Shown: positions 37,194 to 50,438, counted from the stretch's first letter. The stretch: DNA of 64,000 nucleotides from Liolophura sinensis (GCF_032854445.1 NC_088295.1:69347058-69411057), one strand, 5' to 3'. Program-made: numbers and translations. Notes: a model not told the origin generated them from the sequence alone.

Positions 37194-40100
37194 ATGGGCA
37201 AGAAAATAGATTTAGAAGTGAACTTTTTTGATGTCCTGGGAGTTAAGCCATCCTCTACAGATGAGGAGGTCAAAAAGGCATATAAGGGCTCTGGCCAAAC
37301 AATGGCACCCTGACAAGAACCGAGTATGAAGGTGCGGAAGACAAGTTCAAAGTCATATCTGCTGCCTATGGACACTCTAAAAAGTTCAGATTTGAGATCA
37401 ATTTACAGACGAGAAAGGGAAAACGCTCAAGCTGATGCAGCCAGAGAGAAACGCTGGAAAGAAAGAGAAGCCAAATGCTTTGAAAAGCGGTACAATGACA
37501 ACAGTAATTCCAGGTTCAAGACAAGTTTCTTTTTCAAGACAGGTATGTTCACATTTGTTATATATTCAACAGATTGATTACCATAATTGAAAACTAAACA
37601 CTGTTGGTGTGTAAATAGTAAAATTAGTTTGAACTTCAAATTCTGGTTATTTAAATGGTGAAATGTACAGTGGTAAATAACTATTTAAAATTAAGATGCA
37701 TGTAAGCAAGTATTTATGTGTATGTGACCGAAAGCTAATTGGTACAGCATAAGTGTTTTCTTTAAAATGGAACAAGCCTCAAACATATTTGTTTTCATTC
37801 ACGTTAGGATGCTGATTTTGCCTATGCTCTTTGGAGCAGTGCCTGTTAGCCTCCTTTCTTGATATTAAAATCAGAAATAATTTTCATACTTTTATCTTTT
37901 TCATAACTTTTCATGCGATATCTAAAGAAAGTTCCATCAGGTTAAACATGTAGAACCTAACATTGGTTCAAACAATGAAGGTGATCTGTAGGTGGTTTGC
38001 CTGCTCATATTGAGTTACTCAGCCACACTGTTTGCCATATCAGCAACAGTTACTGATGTTCCTACAGAAAATATCACTCCTACCAAGATACACATGCATG
38101 TGTTCAAGTAGCTGTAAAAGTCTGCAGGAAATGTCTGACTATCTTTAGAAACACACAGTCTCTGTTCTGAGAGACTAGCCTGTCTGACCTGTATGCAATG
38201 CACAGCCAAGCCCTAGGACCTTTATGGCTGATAACTGACCTATGTGAAAAGCACAGATATGACAGAAGTGTATGGTCTATCTTATCTGGGTAAAAAGCAC
38301 AGCTGTGTTTTTCGGAACTTTTATAGCTTTTCTGACCTTTTGGCAATGTACAGCCTTACCTTTGTCAGGAAATTTTGCCCTATCTGACCTGTAACCTTTT
38401 TTGGAACCTTTATGCCCTATCTGACCTGTAAATAATGTACAACTCTAGTTTATCAGGAACCGTTATGGCCATCTGACCTGTACACTTTGTATGTACAGCC
38501 ACACTTTATCTGGAACCTTTATGCCCTATCTGACCTGTACACAATGTACAACTATACTTTGCCTGAATTCTTCATGGTCATCTGACCTGCACATTTGTAT
38601 GTACAGCTATACTTTATCTGGAACCTTTCTGGCCATCTGACCTGTATATTTTGTATGTACAGCCATACTTTATCTGGAACCTTTATGCACTATCTGATGT
38701 GTATACAATGTACAATTATACTTTGCCTGAATTCTTTATGGTCATCTGACCTGCACATTTGTATGTACAGCTATACTTTATCTGGAAGCTTTATGGCCAT
38801 CTGACCTGTACGCTTTGTATGCACAGCCATGCTTTATCTGGAATCTTTATGGCCATCTGGCCTGCACGCTTTGTATGTACAGCCATACTTTATCTGGAAC
38901 CTTTATGGCCATCTGACCTGTACACTTTGTATGTACAGTCATACTTTATCTGGAACCATTATGTCCATCTGACCTGTACACTTTGTATGTGCAGTCATAC
39001 TTTATCTGGAACTTTTATGACCATCTGACCTGCACACTGTATGTACAGCCATGCATGTACTTTATCTGGAACCTTTATGTCCATCTGACCCATTTGTTTT
39101 GGAAACTATACATGTACCTGTCTGATCAATACAGCTCAGGACCTTCTGGGACTGCGAATGGTTGATCTCACCAGTGTACAACATAGCTTATCATTCTGAA
39201 ATCTCTCTTATCTAAAATGAATGTACATGTATTTCTACCCTTGTATAACCTTCTTGGTCTGTCTGACCAATGGCGCAAAATGTGTAAAATGCAACTTGTG
39301 TCATCCTATAATCGTGCTAACATTGTACCTGGACAATCAGAAGCTAGATCCCTCTCATTCTGAATAATATAGGCTTAGCCTTTTCTGGTTGGTCTGTTTG
39401 AATCACTAAGTGGTTCTTCCAGAAAATTACTGGTTATTTTGTGAGGTTGTTTTGCATTTTCAATTCCAAATAAAATTTCACATCTGGATTTCTCTTCATT
39501 TATGCCTTGTTCAGTCCAGTAGATTCCCCTGCTCTCACCGTTTTGGGCCTTCACTACAATAAGCGGCCAGTGATATGCATATGGCCATGCATTCTGACAT
39601 TTGTTGAAAATCATTTGTCTTCCATCAATATAGTGCTCACATCCCGTACATCATACATGTATGTGGGAAAGTTGGTCAGTAGCTTGCCAAAGAATCACCG
39701 GCATTTATATAAGTTTAAAATTCATAAGTTTGGCATTCAACAACAATCAATTAATAAACAAATTTGTTCAGTCAGGGTGTATGTGTGGATGATTCCTTTT
39801 CCTGTTTCAGGGGGTGATCCATTCGGTGAAAGAAGTCAAGAGGCTTATGGCTCAGTAGCTCTGACTCCTGGAGGTATGGGGGGAAGGGAGGGCAGCCCTT
39901 TCTCAGGGCCTTACCAGAAGAAGAAGTCCAAGCCCGAAAGCCCTGGTCTCAAGAATGGAATGAACCCAGTGAGGATGACGATTTCAAACCTTCGGATTTG
40001 GATTTAACAGCAGGCCTAACTTTTCTTCAGCATTCACATCTTTTGTGGATGATCTGTTTGATTTCAACTCTTTCTTCAATGGGAATGATCCTTTTGAAAG

Positions 40101-43100
40101 CTTTTTCAAGAAATATGAGACCATATTCAAACCTTATTCAGAGAAGAAACAACCTAAGACTGAATTCACATATTACACTCACTTTGATGATGGCTCCAGC
40201 TCAGCAAGTTCCAGACTCAGGACAAGGAGAACAGGACACAGAATGGTAAACACAGGAAGGACGCAGCACCAGGATTTTCATTTGATAGTAAGTAGTCGAA
40301 AGGTCACTTTAATATAAATGACTTTGTCATGTACATATATCATCTAGTTCAACTATTCTCAATGGCAGAATGGACAAACCTGCCTTTAGAGAAATTTCAG
40401 TCTGACAACAGTGATGTTTTATGTTCAAATGCAGGTCTTGTTGAAAGTTTATCATGCATTTTGTCAGGGACTGTATTGTTCCCTAAGTTTATCATGCATT
40501 TTGTCAGGGAGTGTGTTGTTCCCACAGGTTATCCTGTATTTTGTCAGGGACTGTATTGTTCCCTCATACACTATTAGAAAGTCTTTCTTCCTAAACATTA
40601 CCCATGTACATGTAATAGAAGTGAAATCTGTACATTCAAGTAAAGAAATAGGTCTTGTAGATGCCACGAGCTTGAGACGAAATAGCTGTACTGTAGTCAT
40701 GACTCACAGGTGGGGGCAGGTGGGTGTTTTAATGATATGGGAGGAGAATGGCAGAGGGTTTACATGTGTCGTCACTCGGATGCTTGCTGAACTATAGCAA
40801 GATGGATAGATGCCCCAGTGAGCCTTGGGTTGAGATATTATTTAGCTGTGGGTGGCCTTGATGATTGCAGTGGTTGTCTTATCAGGTCAGCGTGTTGCCA
40901 TAAATGTGATGAAATACACTGAGTGCTGTTCTCAGTTTTGTACACAGCATTTTTTTAACTGTATACGTTAGTAGTTTCTGGGTCAGGATATATAATGGGT
41001 AGATTTACTTGGAGTCCAGTGATGTTAAGTGAAATTTTACTATTTTGGAGCAATTTTCACAAAATATTTTGTATTTAATTTGAAATCATGAACTTGATTT
41101 TATCCGTTCAGGTGAGAATTTGTGTGCTCAAGTGATAAATGTTTAAATTAAATTAAAGACTAAATCAAAATATGATTGGAGATGTCATCCCTACACATTT
41201 ATATGACCATTGCTTGCAATTCATTTGTACTTGCAACTTCATGTCATGACCTACACTAGTTGCTTATATAATTTGTTTGAAGACATTTTTTTTGATACTC
41301 TTATTACTCATGTAATTATTGAACGTTTTTGCCTGTTTGAAAGATGTTTATTTAAACATATTCCGAGGACACTAGTCTGTGTATACTGATAAAATTATAC
41401 TTTCTGTGAAGCTTTGGAATCTGTTGACCTTACTGGTGTGGTTTTATCAAGTTATAAAGAACATAAATGGCACTGAACGTTGCTCTTTCAGATTATTGAT
41501 AAAGTTTGAGGAATTGTGGATAAATTACATTTGTAAGCAATGTACTCACTGAAGTAATATCAGATACAAGTACATAAAGCTATCATTTAATATTCAAGAT
41601 GTTATTGCAGTAGGGGCTGCAAAAATTTTTTACCAAACTGTCGATTAGTTTTTTGTGAAGTCATAAAACATCAAACAGAATGACAGTCATAAAGCCATCT
41701 TAGTGAACGTCACTGTGGAACACCTTTCACCAGATATCGTGAATTCTAGGGCAAGTCTATATACAAACTGTGTAAATTGGTTGCATTTTATATTTACAAA
41801 ATTTATAAATTGTATAGATAATTTTGAGAAGTTAAGACATTGTATATGTTGCAGGAAACTTATATTCATGAAATTATGATTGAAGGATTTGTCAAGACAA
41901 AACATTTTCGAATAGTTGCCCTGGGTGGCAAATATTGTCCTGAGCCTTGAAAATGTCAAGAGGGAAACTTGAAACTTTATTGTGTAAAATGCCTGGTGGA
42001 AGGATTTATCAAGGCAAGACTTTTTTTGGAATGTTGCTGAATAGTTGACTTGGTAGGTATTCTCCAAATTTGTGTTCTTTTGATACAGATTACTCTGATG
42101 ACGAAGAAGAAAAGTTCCGGTTTGAGTGTGTCTGCTGTGAGACAAGAAGTTCAGTGCACATGAAGATATGGTAAGACGGCGTGCATGGGGTTGTTTAACA
42201 GTTGCCTCAATCTGTTACAATCCCCATATTTGATATCCTAGAAGATAATAATTAAGGTCTGAGGGGGCTAGTTCAAATATACTTTCAAATAATTCCACCA
42301 TTAAACAGTCATTAGGTTCAGTTGTGTCAAATTATCAACTTAAATACACTTCCTCACTTCTCATATCTTAACAGAAAGGACAGACTTGTTTCAGACAGAT
42401 CTGTTTCAGACAGACCTTGCATCAGCATGACTACAGTGTACATGAATTGTTGTGCATGTGTATGGTGTCTTCTGTATGGACATCCAGTGAGGCTCTTTTC
42501 TTTATATAACACCATGGACAAACATGATATATAAGATAATTTTATCATTGGTTTTTAATTGGTTTTCCTTAAATTTTCAATCAAGCCTGTTTTATTCTCA
42601 TACACTGAAATAAACTAATGTTGTCAAGTTTGTCTCAAAATGATGTAAATGTTTCTAAACTTGGAACTCATGTCAACTTAAACACAAAGTGGTTTAATAC
42701 AGTCCAATCTGTGATAAGCAAGTCAGTTTATCCAGTATATAATATCCTGCTAAGTGGACCATCCAATTATCTTGCCCATATACATACCTGTAGGTTCTGC
42801 CTTTCTCAGAGCTACCATATGACAATCCAGTATATTTTGTGCCTTATCATTCTATACTCAAATCTTCATTATATGGTACAGTACCGGGGATATCTGAGAT
42901 AGTCTATTATTAGCCCAGCGGTTTGCCTGCTTAACTAAGCTGGCAGTTCACCAAGGCTAGTCCACCTAAGCCTATGGCCTGTGCACATGTACATTATATG
43001 TACAACGGTACAGTGGGGACAGGCACTGAAACCTGATGTAAACAACTGTTTTTCTCCTTTCGCAAAACACACCCTGTAACATTTCCTCCCACACTGTGCA

Positions 43101-46100
43101 GTTGAGTAGTTAACACAGTTTTCAGAAACACAACAAATATCATATTAGTTACATGTTACAGTTGTTTTATTGCCAGGATATTCTGTTCTTTGTTTTTTTT
43201 AAAGGTAAGGTAATGTGGCATAAACAGAAAATTTCATCTGTGGTGTCTACCTGGCTCGGAAATGCATTTATGATTTTGTTGTTTACTTAATTTAATTATT
43301 TCAGCTAAACGGAGATTTTTTAGTTAAATAATTTGTGTTGGCCCATGGTATCCAAGGCTACCTTGGCCTGAAAGCATCACTTAGGCTCTGCATATTCTTT
43401 GTAAAATTTAAGTACTTCTGGAGATGTTTTATCTTGCAAGGGATGTACCCTCAAACAAACATCTTAAAGAGGTGTACATGTGTCTGATCATACACTGTAC
43501 CAATGATCCATGGTAATAAATGCATTGATGAAGTGAAAGTACAACATTTGGTTTTACAAAGAAAATGAATTCTGTTCACTGAAAGCAGAAAAAACAGATT
43601 GTTATTCAGCAAACTTTTTTATTTTCAGCCGCCTGCTCATCAAATGAATGCAAACTTTTACATGATATGTGATGGTTTCTTTAATATACTGATGCTGTAA
43701 ATGTAATGTGACATGAAATTGAAGTTGTTTGTTTTCTTCCTGATGGTTCACAAAAATTCCTGTTTTTCTTCTACTACACACAGGTACGACATGAGATAGT
43801 TTGCAAAGATGTGAATGGAAAAGCCAATGGTACAACAAGGATGAATAAACCTCCATATGTAGCCAAACCAACCGGGGACTGGAGGACAACACATGAGAAC
43901 TTAGTGAAGAACATTCGTAACTTACGTCGATCCTCATCTAGGTCCAGGATTGAAGATGAGGATGAAGAGGAGGATATACAGATGCCGCCCGAATCTAGTG
44001 TGTAACGGATTTACTTTATTTTCTTAGCAACACTGTAGACATTATTATATACCATGTGTTTTTAAAATTTTGAAGTATGTCACTCAATTTTGTACAGGGT
44101 GAAATAATTTGTTCGATGACAAGTCATTGGCTACCCTAATTTGTCAACATTGTCGTATATGAAAGAGCAACTTTCAGTTAAATTTTTACACTTTTATAAT
44201 TTGATTTTGAAGACAAAACTGCATTTGTTCAGTAGGCCAATTTCAGGGCATCATAAAAATTATTATTTTAACAACTTACGCAAAATAATGACCTAGAAAT
44301 ATGCATGATGTAAACAGTTTGAAAACATGCGAAAAGGTTGAAGAATTACAGGAACAAATAATGCTGAAGGTTGATTATAATGTAAATTGTTAATAATACT
44401 AATAATCTTTATGCTATATGTTTAGACGAGTTCTACAGAATGCAGTGACACAAGTTGCATTGATGTACATGGTAGTTACATGTAATGGTGGAAGGACGGA
44501 AGCAGGCATAGACATGCATGTACCTGGAAAGCCTCCAGACATAAAGCTACGGTCTTACCATTGAGAGTTACATTCTAACAGACTGCCTCATTAGTGAAGA
44601 GGCATGTAGTCCACAGGGAGAAAGGTATTATTGGCAACCATAATGCCAATGCTCCTGTCCAGATGGGAATACTTGACTTTTTTTTTCCTTACGCAGTGGT
44701 TAGAGACACCACTGTGTAAGATTCCCTGATCCAAAGTCAAAGGTGTATTTTAGTGGCTATTGTCTTTACAGATTATATCAAGTGCCATATATGTGGGCGA
44801 ACGTTTAACAAGCCAGCCATGGAGCGTCACACCATCTATTGTCAGATGAGGTATCAAGCTAACTGTGGAGAGCCAGATGAGAACATGTTTTTCTCCAGAG
44901 AGGTAAGATTCCAGCTAGTCTACCACACTGGTGCTGTAGTCTCAGGGAATGCAAGTTTTAAAATCCATTAGCACAAATTGGCTTGTTTTTCTCATTTACA
45001 ATGTACCTAGATGTAGCTTGACAAGTTTTTAGTGTCTGTTGGCGGGGTGGTTATATTTTGGCTTACATGTAGAACTTTACATTTTGTTGAGCCTGCTTAT
45101 TTAAAGTGTATTTAAATGTGTTACCTTTTTCAGTAATTGAGCTCCATCTTTATTAATACATGTAACACTGTCTTGGGCATTGAGAATACATGTGTTAATC
45201 ATTATAACACATATGCTAGGACATGGTCAGCACTTTGACAGCAATAGTCCATGTGTTTCAGATGTCCAGTTATTTTACAAATGTAAACTAACTATGTCCT
45301 TTTACCATTTTGGTTTATATCATTTACCCAGATCTTTGACCTGATATTAAATATCAGTATCACAGCTGAGTTTCTATGGACAGTTTCAGTAAAAAAGGGT
45401 GACTGATGTACTTTATTATGCTACTCATTTTTTTGATGGAAGGGATTAGTGATTGAGTCAGCGTCTCAGACTGTACTATACTTATAGCATTGTATGCTGC
45501 ATATTAGATCTGAAGTAAAAGGTATAACATTGAATCAGTGTACTTTATAGTATTACAAATGTTTGTGTGATAACAATGCTATTGAATTTTTTTTAAATAG
45601 TGAAATCTGTCTTTGATTTTTAATTAGTGAAACTTTGACTCGGGACAGTGTGATTCCTGATTGATTGGGACACTGCTTGAATTGTGATTTTGACTTGTGA
45701 GTGTTACAGTGCTGTTATTGTTCTTGTTCCAGTCCTATCCGAAGACAATGCCAAACAGTTACTCCAGCAGCAGTGGCATCCCTCCAAGTGGTCGTTCTTC
45801 TCAGCAGAGTCATCCAGGCAGTGAAAGCCCCAGAATGTCCAGGTCTACAGCCCCAGGGAAATATTCCAGTAAAACGTGTTTCCCAGATCTACGCACCAGG
45901 AGAACCATGGGTAAGGACTGAAAAACAAGTGCTCTAGACCAATTGAAAATAACACCTCAATACCAGCTGATAACTCTCACTGGATTATTTGGTCAAGCCT
46001 GGAAATATTTTTTTATGTAAGTTGGTGAGTGACATGAATGGCGAATCTTCCGGATATCCATATTATTAAGAAAGTTGTAATATGATTAACATGCCAGGTT

Positions 46101-49100
46101 TTTCCTATACCAGACAGTTGGCTTCTATCAAAATACTACTGGGTGCAGCACATTGTCCTGGTCGTGCTGCATATATCCAGGTTTGTTAGGTTATATTGTA
46201 TACATAATGGTGTACAAATGGTCATAACACTGTGTGGAATGTTTTGTACTTATTTGAGTTTTTTAGGAATGGGAATCAGGAAGTACTAACACAGCAGATA
46301 CAGCAGGTTCTGTTCACAGCATTTTTAACAGGAAAAACTGTAAAATTTATGCATGAATGGATTCTGACAGAGTAAATGAATTTCAGGATGGTAAAATTTC
46401 ATTTGATTCCATATGATGTTTGCCAATTACATTTTTGAAAAATACACAAGATTTAGCTGTAGGTAATACCTGGATATGGAAATGGTGTTACCATAAGACT
46501 TAGCTGTAGGTAATACCTGGATATGGAGATGGTGTTACCATAAGACATACTGAAGGTTATTTTAATAACAGGCACACCTGGGTAAACACTGGCATTGTGG
46601 CAAATGTGATGTATTTGTTAGATCTGAAAGCTGTTTATTCTTCCCAGCCTTGCTTCCAGAACACAAATCTGTACTCTTCCATTTACTATCCCTGGAATGT
46701 GTGTGATATTGGAAAATTTCATTTATTCATGAAATCTTCACCTAGTTGGTCAGATGTATATATTACTAGGACTTGTGCTGCTTTAGTTGCCATCTTGGCA
46801 AGATTTCCCATATGTTTTGGGTGGTTAGGAACATTAAAAGGCCATGAACATATGTACACTCAAACGTACATGTAGATGTCTTCTGAGTTGTAAGCCACAG
46901 ACTAACAAAGCTTTGTGTTAACACGGTGTACAAGAAGAGAAATCAACAATAATGTATTGGATAAGCTCTCTTGGCGGATCTGAAAAATAAATCAGGATTT
47001 ATATGTGATTCAAATTTGAAATTATTAAGTGTATGACTTTAATAGACAAAAATGTTTGGGTCGCCTTCTTAATTAGCAAATGCATTGTTGATCATATTTT
47101 ATGTATTTTTTTGCTAGTAACTGACATGTTTGAAACAAGCAAATTTTCACAGCGAAATATGCCTGTGTGAGCAAAGAAATCAGTCTAGTGTGTCCCAGGC
47201 TTGAACAAGCAAGTTCTGGGTATCTAAATGCACTTATCAGGAGCAGTTTTAATGTGAAAGTAAAGCAGGGAATATGGCCAGCCAATTTGAGGGCTGTGTG
47301 TATCTGTAAGAACACCATCCCAAAGCAGAGAAACATGTTAGCCTCATCTGTTGTGATGCGACTCTGTGTTGACTCAGAAAATGTACCATACATATTACTT
47401 TGATTATATAAACCAAATTCCCATGGGAAAATTAAGGAAGGAACTGTAAAGGTTTGTTGTTGAGCATTGTGTTGAAGACAATGTTGCAGGCCTTTTTCAC
47501 CACCTATAAAGGGAGAGAACTATGAAGTTTATGTTTTAAGAGCTCATTTCCTTGAATCTTTTTTTTCTGATGAGAAGTATTTCTGAATGTGGGTGAATGT
47601 GTTATTGTAGTAGTAGACCCTAGCTCTGAGATCAGCTGAACATGTTCCCAGCTTAGCCTCCACGTTGACCACTCTGAGAGACCCTAGCTCTGACATCGGC
47701 TGGACATGTTCTCATCTTAGCCTCCACGTTGACCACTCTGAGAGATCTTAGCTCTGACATCGGCTGGACATGTTCCAAGCTTAGCCTCCACGTTGACCAC
47801 TCTAAGAGACCCTAGCTCTGACATCGGCTGGACATGTTCCCAGCTTAGCCTCCACGTTGACCACTCTGAGAGACCCTAGCTCTGACATCTGCTGGACATG
47901 TTCCCAGCTTAGCCTCCATGTTGACCACTCTGGGAGACCCTAGCTCTGACATCGGCTGGAGATGTTCCAAGCTTAGCCTCCACGTTGACCACTCTGAGAG
48001 ACCCTAGCTCTGACATCGGCTGGACATGTTCCCAGCTTAGCCTCCACGTTGACCACTCTGGGAGACCCTAGCTCTGACATCGGCTGGACAGGTTCCAAGC
48101 TTAGCCTCCACGTTGACCACTCTGAGAGACCCTAGCTCTGACATCGGCTAGACACGTTCCCAGCTTAGCCTCCACGTTGACCACTCTGAATCATTACATT
48201 CACTAACCTGAAACTTGGTCCTGTTGTCTGCACTGTCCTCAGTGGTGTTCACCACAAACAAAAGTGTCCCGTGATCTTAAAAAATTCTGAATTCATATCG
48301 CTTCATTATGTGGGAATAATAATGACCATATAACATTGCAAGTAACACAAATGTAACCAGCACCTTCATGGACAGCATCAGAACTTCGAAATCTACCATT
48401 TTCGAATCATGTGACTCCTTTGCTTTGGTGGACTCTTCCCAAAATTAAGATCATCACCTGTTTCACAACAGTTGATTTCAGTTCGTTTCTGTACATTACT
48501 AACACACAAATTAAACTAAATTAAAATTAAACTCGCCCTTTAGAAGGTTTCTCATTAGTTTTAATAAAGTTATTCCACGAGTTCATGGTTTTCTGGATGT
48601 TTGTCTGAGTGCGGCCAACTCAGCTTAATTATGACATTTATGATCTTTATTATTCACGAATAACTAGGTGATATGAAGTTAGAATTACTGAAGGATAACA
48701 GGAAACATGTTTGTTTAGCGTACAGCTTCAACATATGGAGGACAGCACATATGAAAGGGCAATGATCCAATTGAGTAAATGGAAGAGTATAGATCTGTAT
48801 TTCTAAAAGCTAAGCTGGGAAGAATGAAACAGAGCTCAAATCTAGAGAAAACCCATGGCCACTATAAAACATGTCATCTTATCTATTTACAATTTGATTT
48901 TCTTTCTCTCCCTAGATGAGCCATTTGTCTTCACGTCAACTGGTTTGCATTCTCACAGGTCCACAAGTAGAAATCCTTCACCCAGCCCACGCATGTATGA
49001 GTAAGTAATACTTTCTCTCTTGTTTAATAGCGAAGTCATGTGATAGCCTCATGTGTTTGTTACATGTAAACATATATTATATGTGAGCTGCTATGCTAGG

Positions 49101-50279
49101 AATCAGTGTGAAATACAAATAAATGTACATGGACTTCCACACCCCAGTCTTTTCATTGACCACTGTTGCAGGGTCAGGAGGTATGTTAGAAGAGTAACAA
49201 CACCAGTGCCAACCAATCAGTGCATGTCTTTCAGCCGAATCGTGATCAGTGAAAAGGAGTATAGAAGGAGTAAATTCAAGATGAGCTCAGTGATTTTGTC
49301 ACAATATCATAATCTTGTCCTATGTACCCCATGATACCTGGAGAAGCTGGCTGTATATTCAGTTTGAATTTTTACCATCATTTCTAGTTCACAGTTATTA
49401 CCATCCTGGGTTATTTTGCTTGACATAAATTGGCTTTGAGTTAGGAAGTACCCTAATTGTTCAACCACCTCTACAACCAACACCTTGAAACATTCTGAGG
49501 GAGCTATGCTGTGTAGAGAAATAAATTGCTCAATTTTATAGCAAGCCTGCATCTTTAGTAACACAAATAGATCATTTTAGCTTAATTTTCATCATAATTG
49601 TATGCATAAATTTCACTGACAAGTGCTTTAGAAGTTGAAAAAGTTCTTAAACTTACAGTAATGTACACAGACCTTGTTGTAATGATCTTATGGATCCATG
49701 TTGCTGTAGTGAACTTCTTATGTTAATCTTGATGGTGTCTAATGGCTTCTCCCAGAAGATGACCCAGTGTAACTCTTATTTCCAGTGAGCTAACAGGTTT
49801 GAAGGCTTTTCTGAGGAACAACCTATCTGGTTTCATGTTCATGTAGGTGTATAGTGGTTTCCTCCAGTGGTGTGAAACATTATTAATTTTCTTGATTGGT
49901 GTTTTACGCCATACTCAAGAATATGTCACCTATACTACAGTGGCCAGCAGGTGGGAGGAAACCGGGCAGAGGCCGGGTCAAACTCACAACCATCCGCAGG
50001 TTGCTGGATGACCTTCCAACGTACAACCTGTGAAACACTGAATGTAGAATATAATATAAAGTAATGTATGTAGCTAATAGAGCATTTAATATAATATTTG
50101 TTTTTGGCAGATTCCACTTTGCTTCCAAAGGCTCTGATAATTTCGGTTTGTCTGGCAAACGGATGCCATTTACGGAAGACCGAGGACATCTTACGAGGAA
50201 TCAGTGCCCTAACTGCTGCAGTGTGTATGCTAAAAATGCCAGATATTGTATAAGTTGTGGTTTCAAGAGATCCGGATGA
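37194..50279 (+). CDS. J-domain plus ZC2HC1-like zinc-finger protein, 8 exons, frame broken in the N-terminal half
   Basis: Exons: 37125-37542 (ATG at 37194), 39811-40287, 42089-42170, 43784-43997, 44772-44902, 45733-45910, 48916-49000 and 50111-50279, about 560 codons. The first exon encodes a DnaJ J-domain (NFFDVLGV, DEEVKKAY, then HPD at 37306-37314), the partner site for Hsp70. Exon 2 is rich in Phe, Asp and Gly (DPFESFFKKYETIF), like DNAJB linkers. Exons 3-4 encode a C2HC finger, exon 5 a second one (YIKCHICGRTF, ERHTIYC), and exon 8 a C4 ribbon (CPNC, CISCG), the order of ZC2HC1 proteins. Exons 1 and 2 each contain about three one-base shifts with no net change of phase, and exon 3 one more; exons 4-8 are clean. 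Phases at 37542/39811 and 40287/42089 support a single transcript. Two genes joined by mis-splicing, or a decayed J half, remain possible. Confidence 0.7.
38165..39100. repeat. 56-bp minisatellite
   Basis: Tandem units of 56 bp, near-identical between about 38450 and 39090 and decaying toward the left. The core is TACAGCCATACTTTATCTGG and CATCTGACCTGTACACTTTG. About 13 or more units lie in the first intron of the J-domain gene. Long ORFs here exist because the unit lacks stops in some frames. 56 is not a multiple of 3, so no repeated peptide is maintained. Confidence 0.9.
40447..40565. repeat. Three 40-bp tandem units
   Basis: Units begin at 40447, 40487 and 40527 with the core GCATTTTGTCAGGGACTGTA and TTGTTCCC. 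They sit in the intron just after exon 2 of the J-domain gene. Confidence 0.85.
42089..50279 (+). CDS. ZC2HC1-like half of the gene (exons 3-8)
   Basis: Phases agree from 43784 to the stop at 50277-50279. Finger 1 spans the exon 3/4 border: FECVCC, then after a frame change KFSAHEDM joined to VRHEIVC. A one-base loss or two-base gain near 42140-42146 explains the mismatch. PPYVAKPTGDWRTTHENLV resembles the linker of human ZC2HC1A (PSNWRRKHEEF). Finger 2 is C-x2-C-x11-H-x3-C, as in human. The Ser-rich exons 6 and 7 are weakly conserved. The C-terminal C4 ribbon ends the protein, also as in human. Human sequences are from memory. An in-frame ATG in exon 4 (around 43842) could start a shorter product lacking the J-domain. 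Confidence 0.8.
46454..46547. repeat. Two 47-bp tandem units
   Basis: TAGCTGTAGGTAATACCTGG with the following 27 bp is repeated with a single difference, at 46454 and 46501. Intronic. Confidence 0.9.
47616..48191. repeat. 64-bp minisatellite, nine units
   Basis: Units start at 47616, 47680, 47744 and every 64 bp to 48128. They contain AGCTCTGACATCGGCTGGAC and CCAGCTTAGCCTCCACGTTG. The first unit reads GAGATCAGCTGAACATG, closest to the single unit in the other family D copy at 20648. Confidence 0.95.
47616..48831 (+). mobile_element. Family D MITE-like element with amplified left end
   Basis: From 48128 to 48831 it is colinear with 20648-21418. Landmarks shared by both are ACATTACATTCACTAAC, TGAATT(C/T)ATATC(A/G)CTTCATTATGTGG, TATTCACGAATAAC and AGCTAAGCTGGGAAGAAT. 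Left of this, the terminal unit is repeated as a 64 bp array. It lies in the intron before exon 7 of the J/ZC2HC gene. Confidence 0.75.
49430..49555 (-). repeat. Dispersed repeat E, minus copy
   Basis: Its reverse complement matches 10755-10885. It lies in the last intron of the ZC2HC1-like gene. Confidence 0.5.
49893..50028 (-). repeat. Family A SINE, 3' part
   Basis: Reads on the minus strand from GGAAGGTCATCCAGCAACC to TGGCGTAAAACACCAATCAAG. Its tRNA-like head is missing. It ends 82 bp before the last exon of the ZC2HC1-like gene. Confidence 0.85.
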
Positions 50280-50438
50280 TTGGTGCATAAAAGACGAGGC
50301 AGAGTTTTCAGGGGACATGAGGTCAAAGGTTTGAATGTCATGGGACAAAAGGTCAGGGGTCAGAGCAGACACTCGCAGGACAGGGATCAAGAGACTTAAG
50401 TGTGCGAGTGGGATCAACAGTTAGGTGTGTCCAGGTGT

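Noticed and set aside
38595-39165. Overlapping ORFs with repeated YFIWNLYGHLTC-type peptides
   Set aside because: They are translations of the 56-bp minisatellite. The unit length is not a multiple of 3 and the region is an intron of the J-domain gene.
41687-42145. 152-residue ORF on the minus strand
   Set aside because: It overlaps exon 3 of the plus-strand gene and AT-rich intron, and has no recognisable domain.
43602-43937. 111-residue minus-strand ORF
   Set aside because: It is the antisense of exon 4 of the ZC2HC1-like gene plus intron.
47616-48191. Regular repeats resembling a CRISPR array
   Set aside because: Units are head to tail without unique spacers, in an animal intron, and derive from the end of a MITE.
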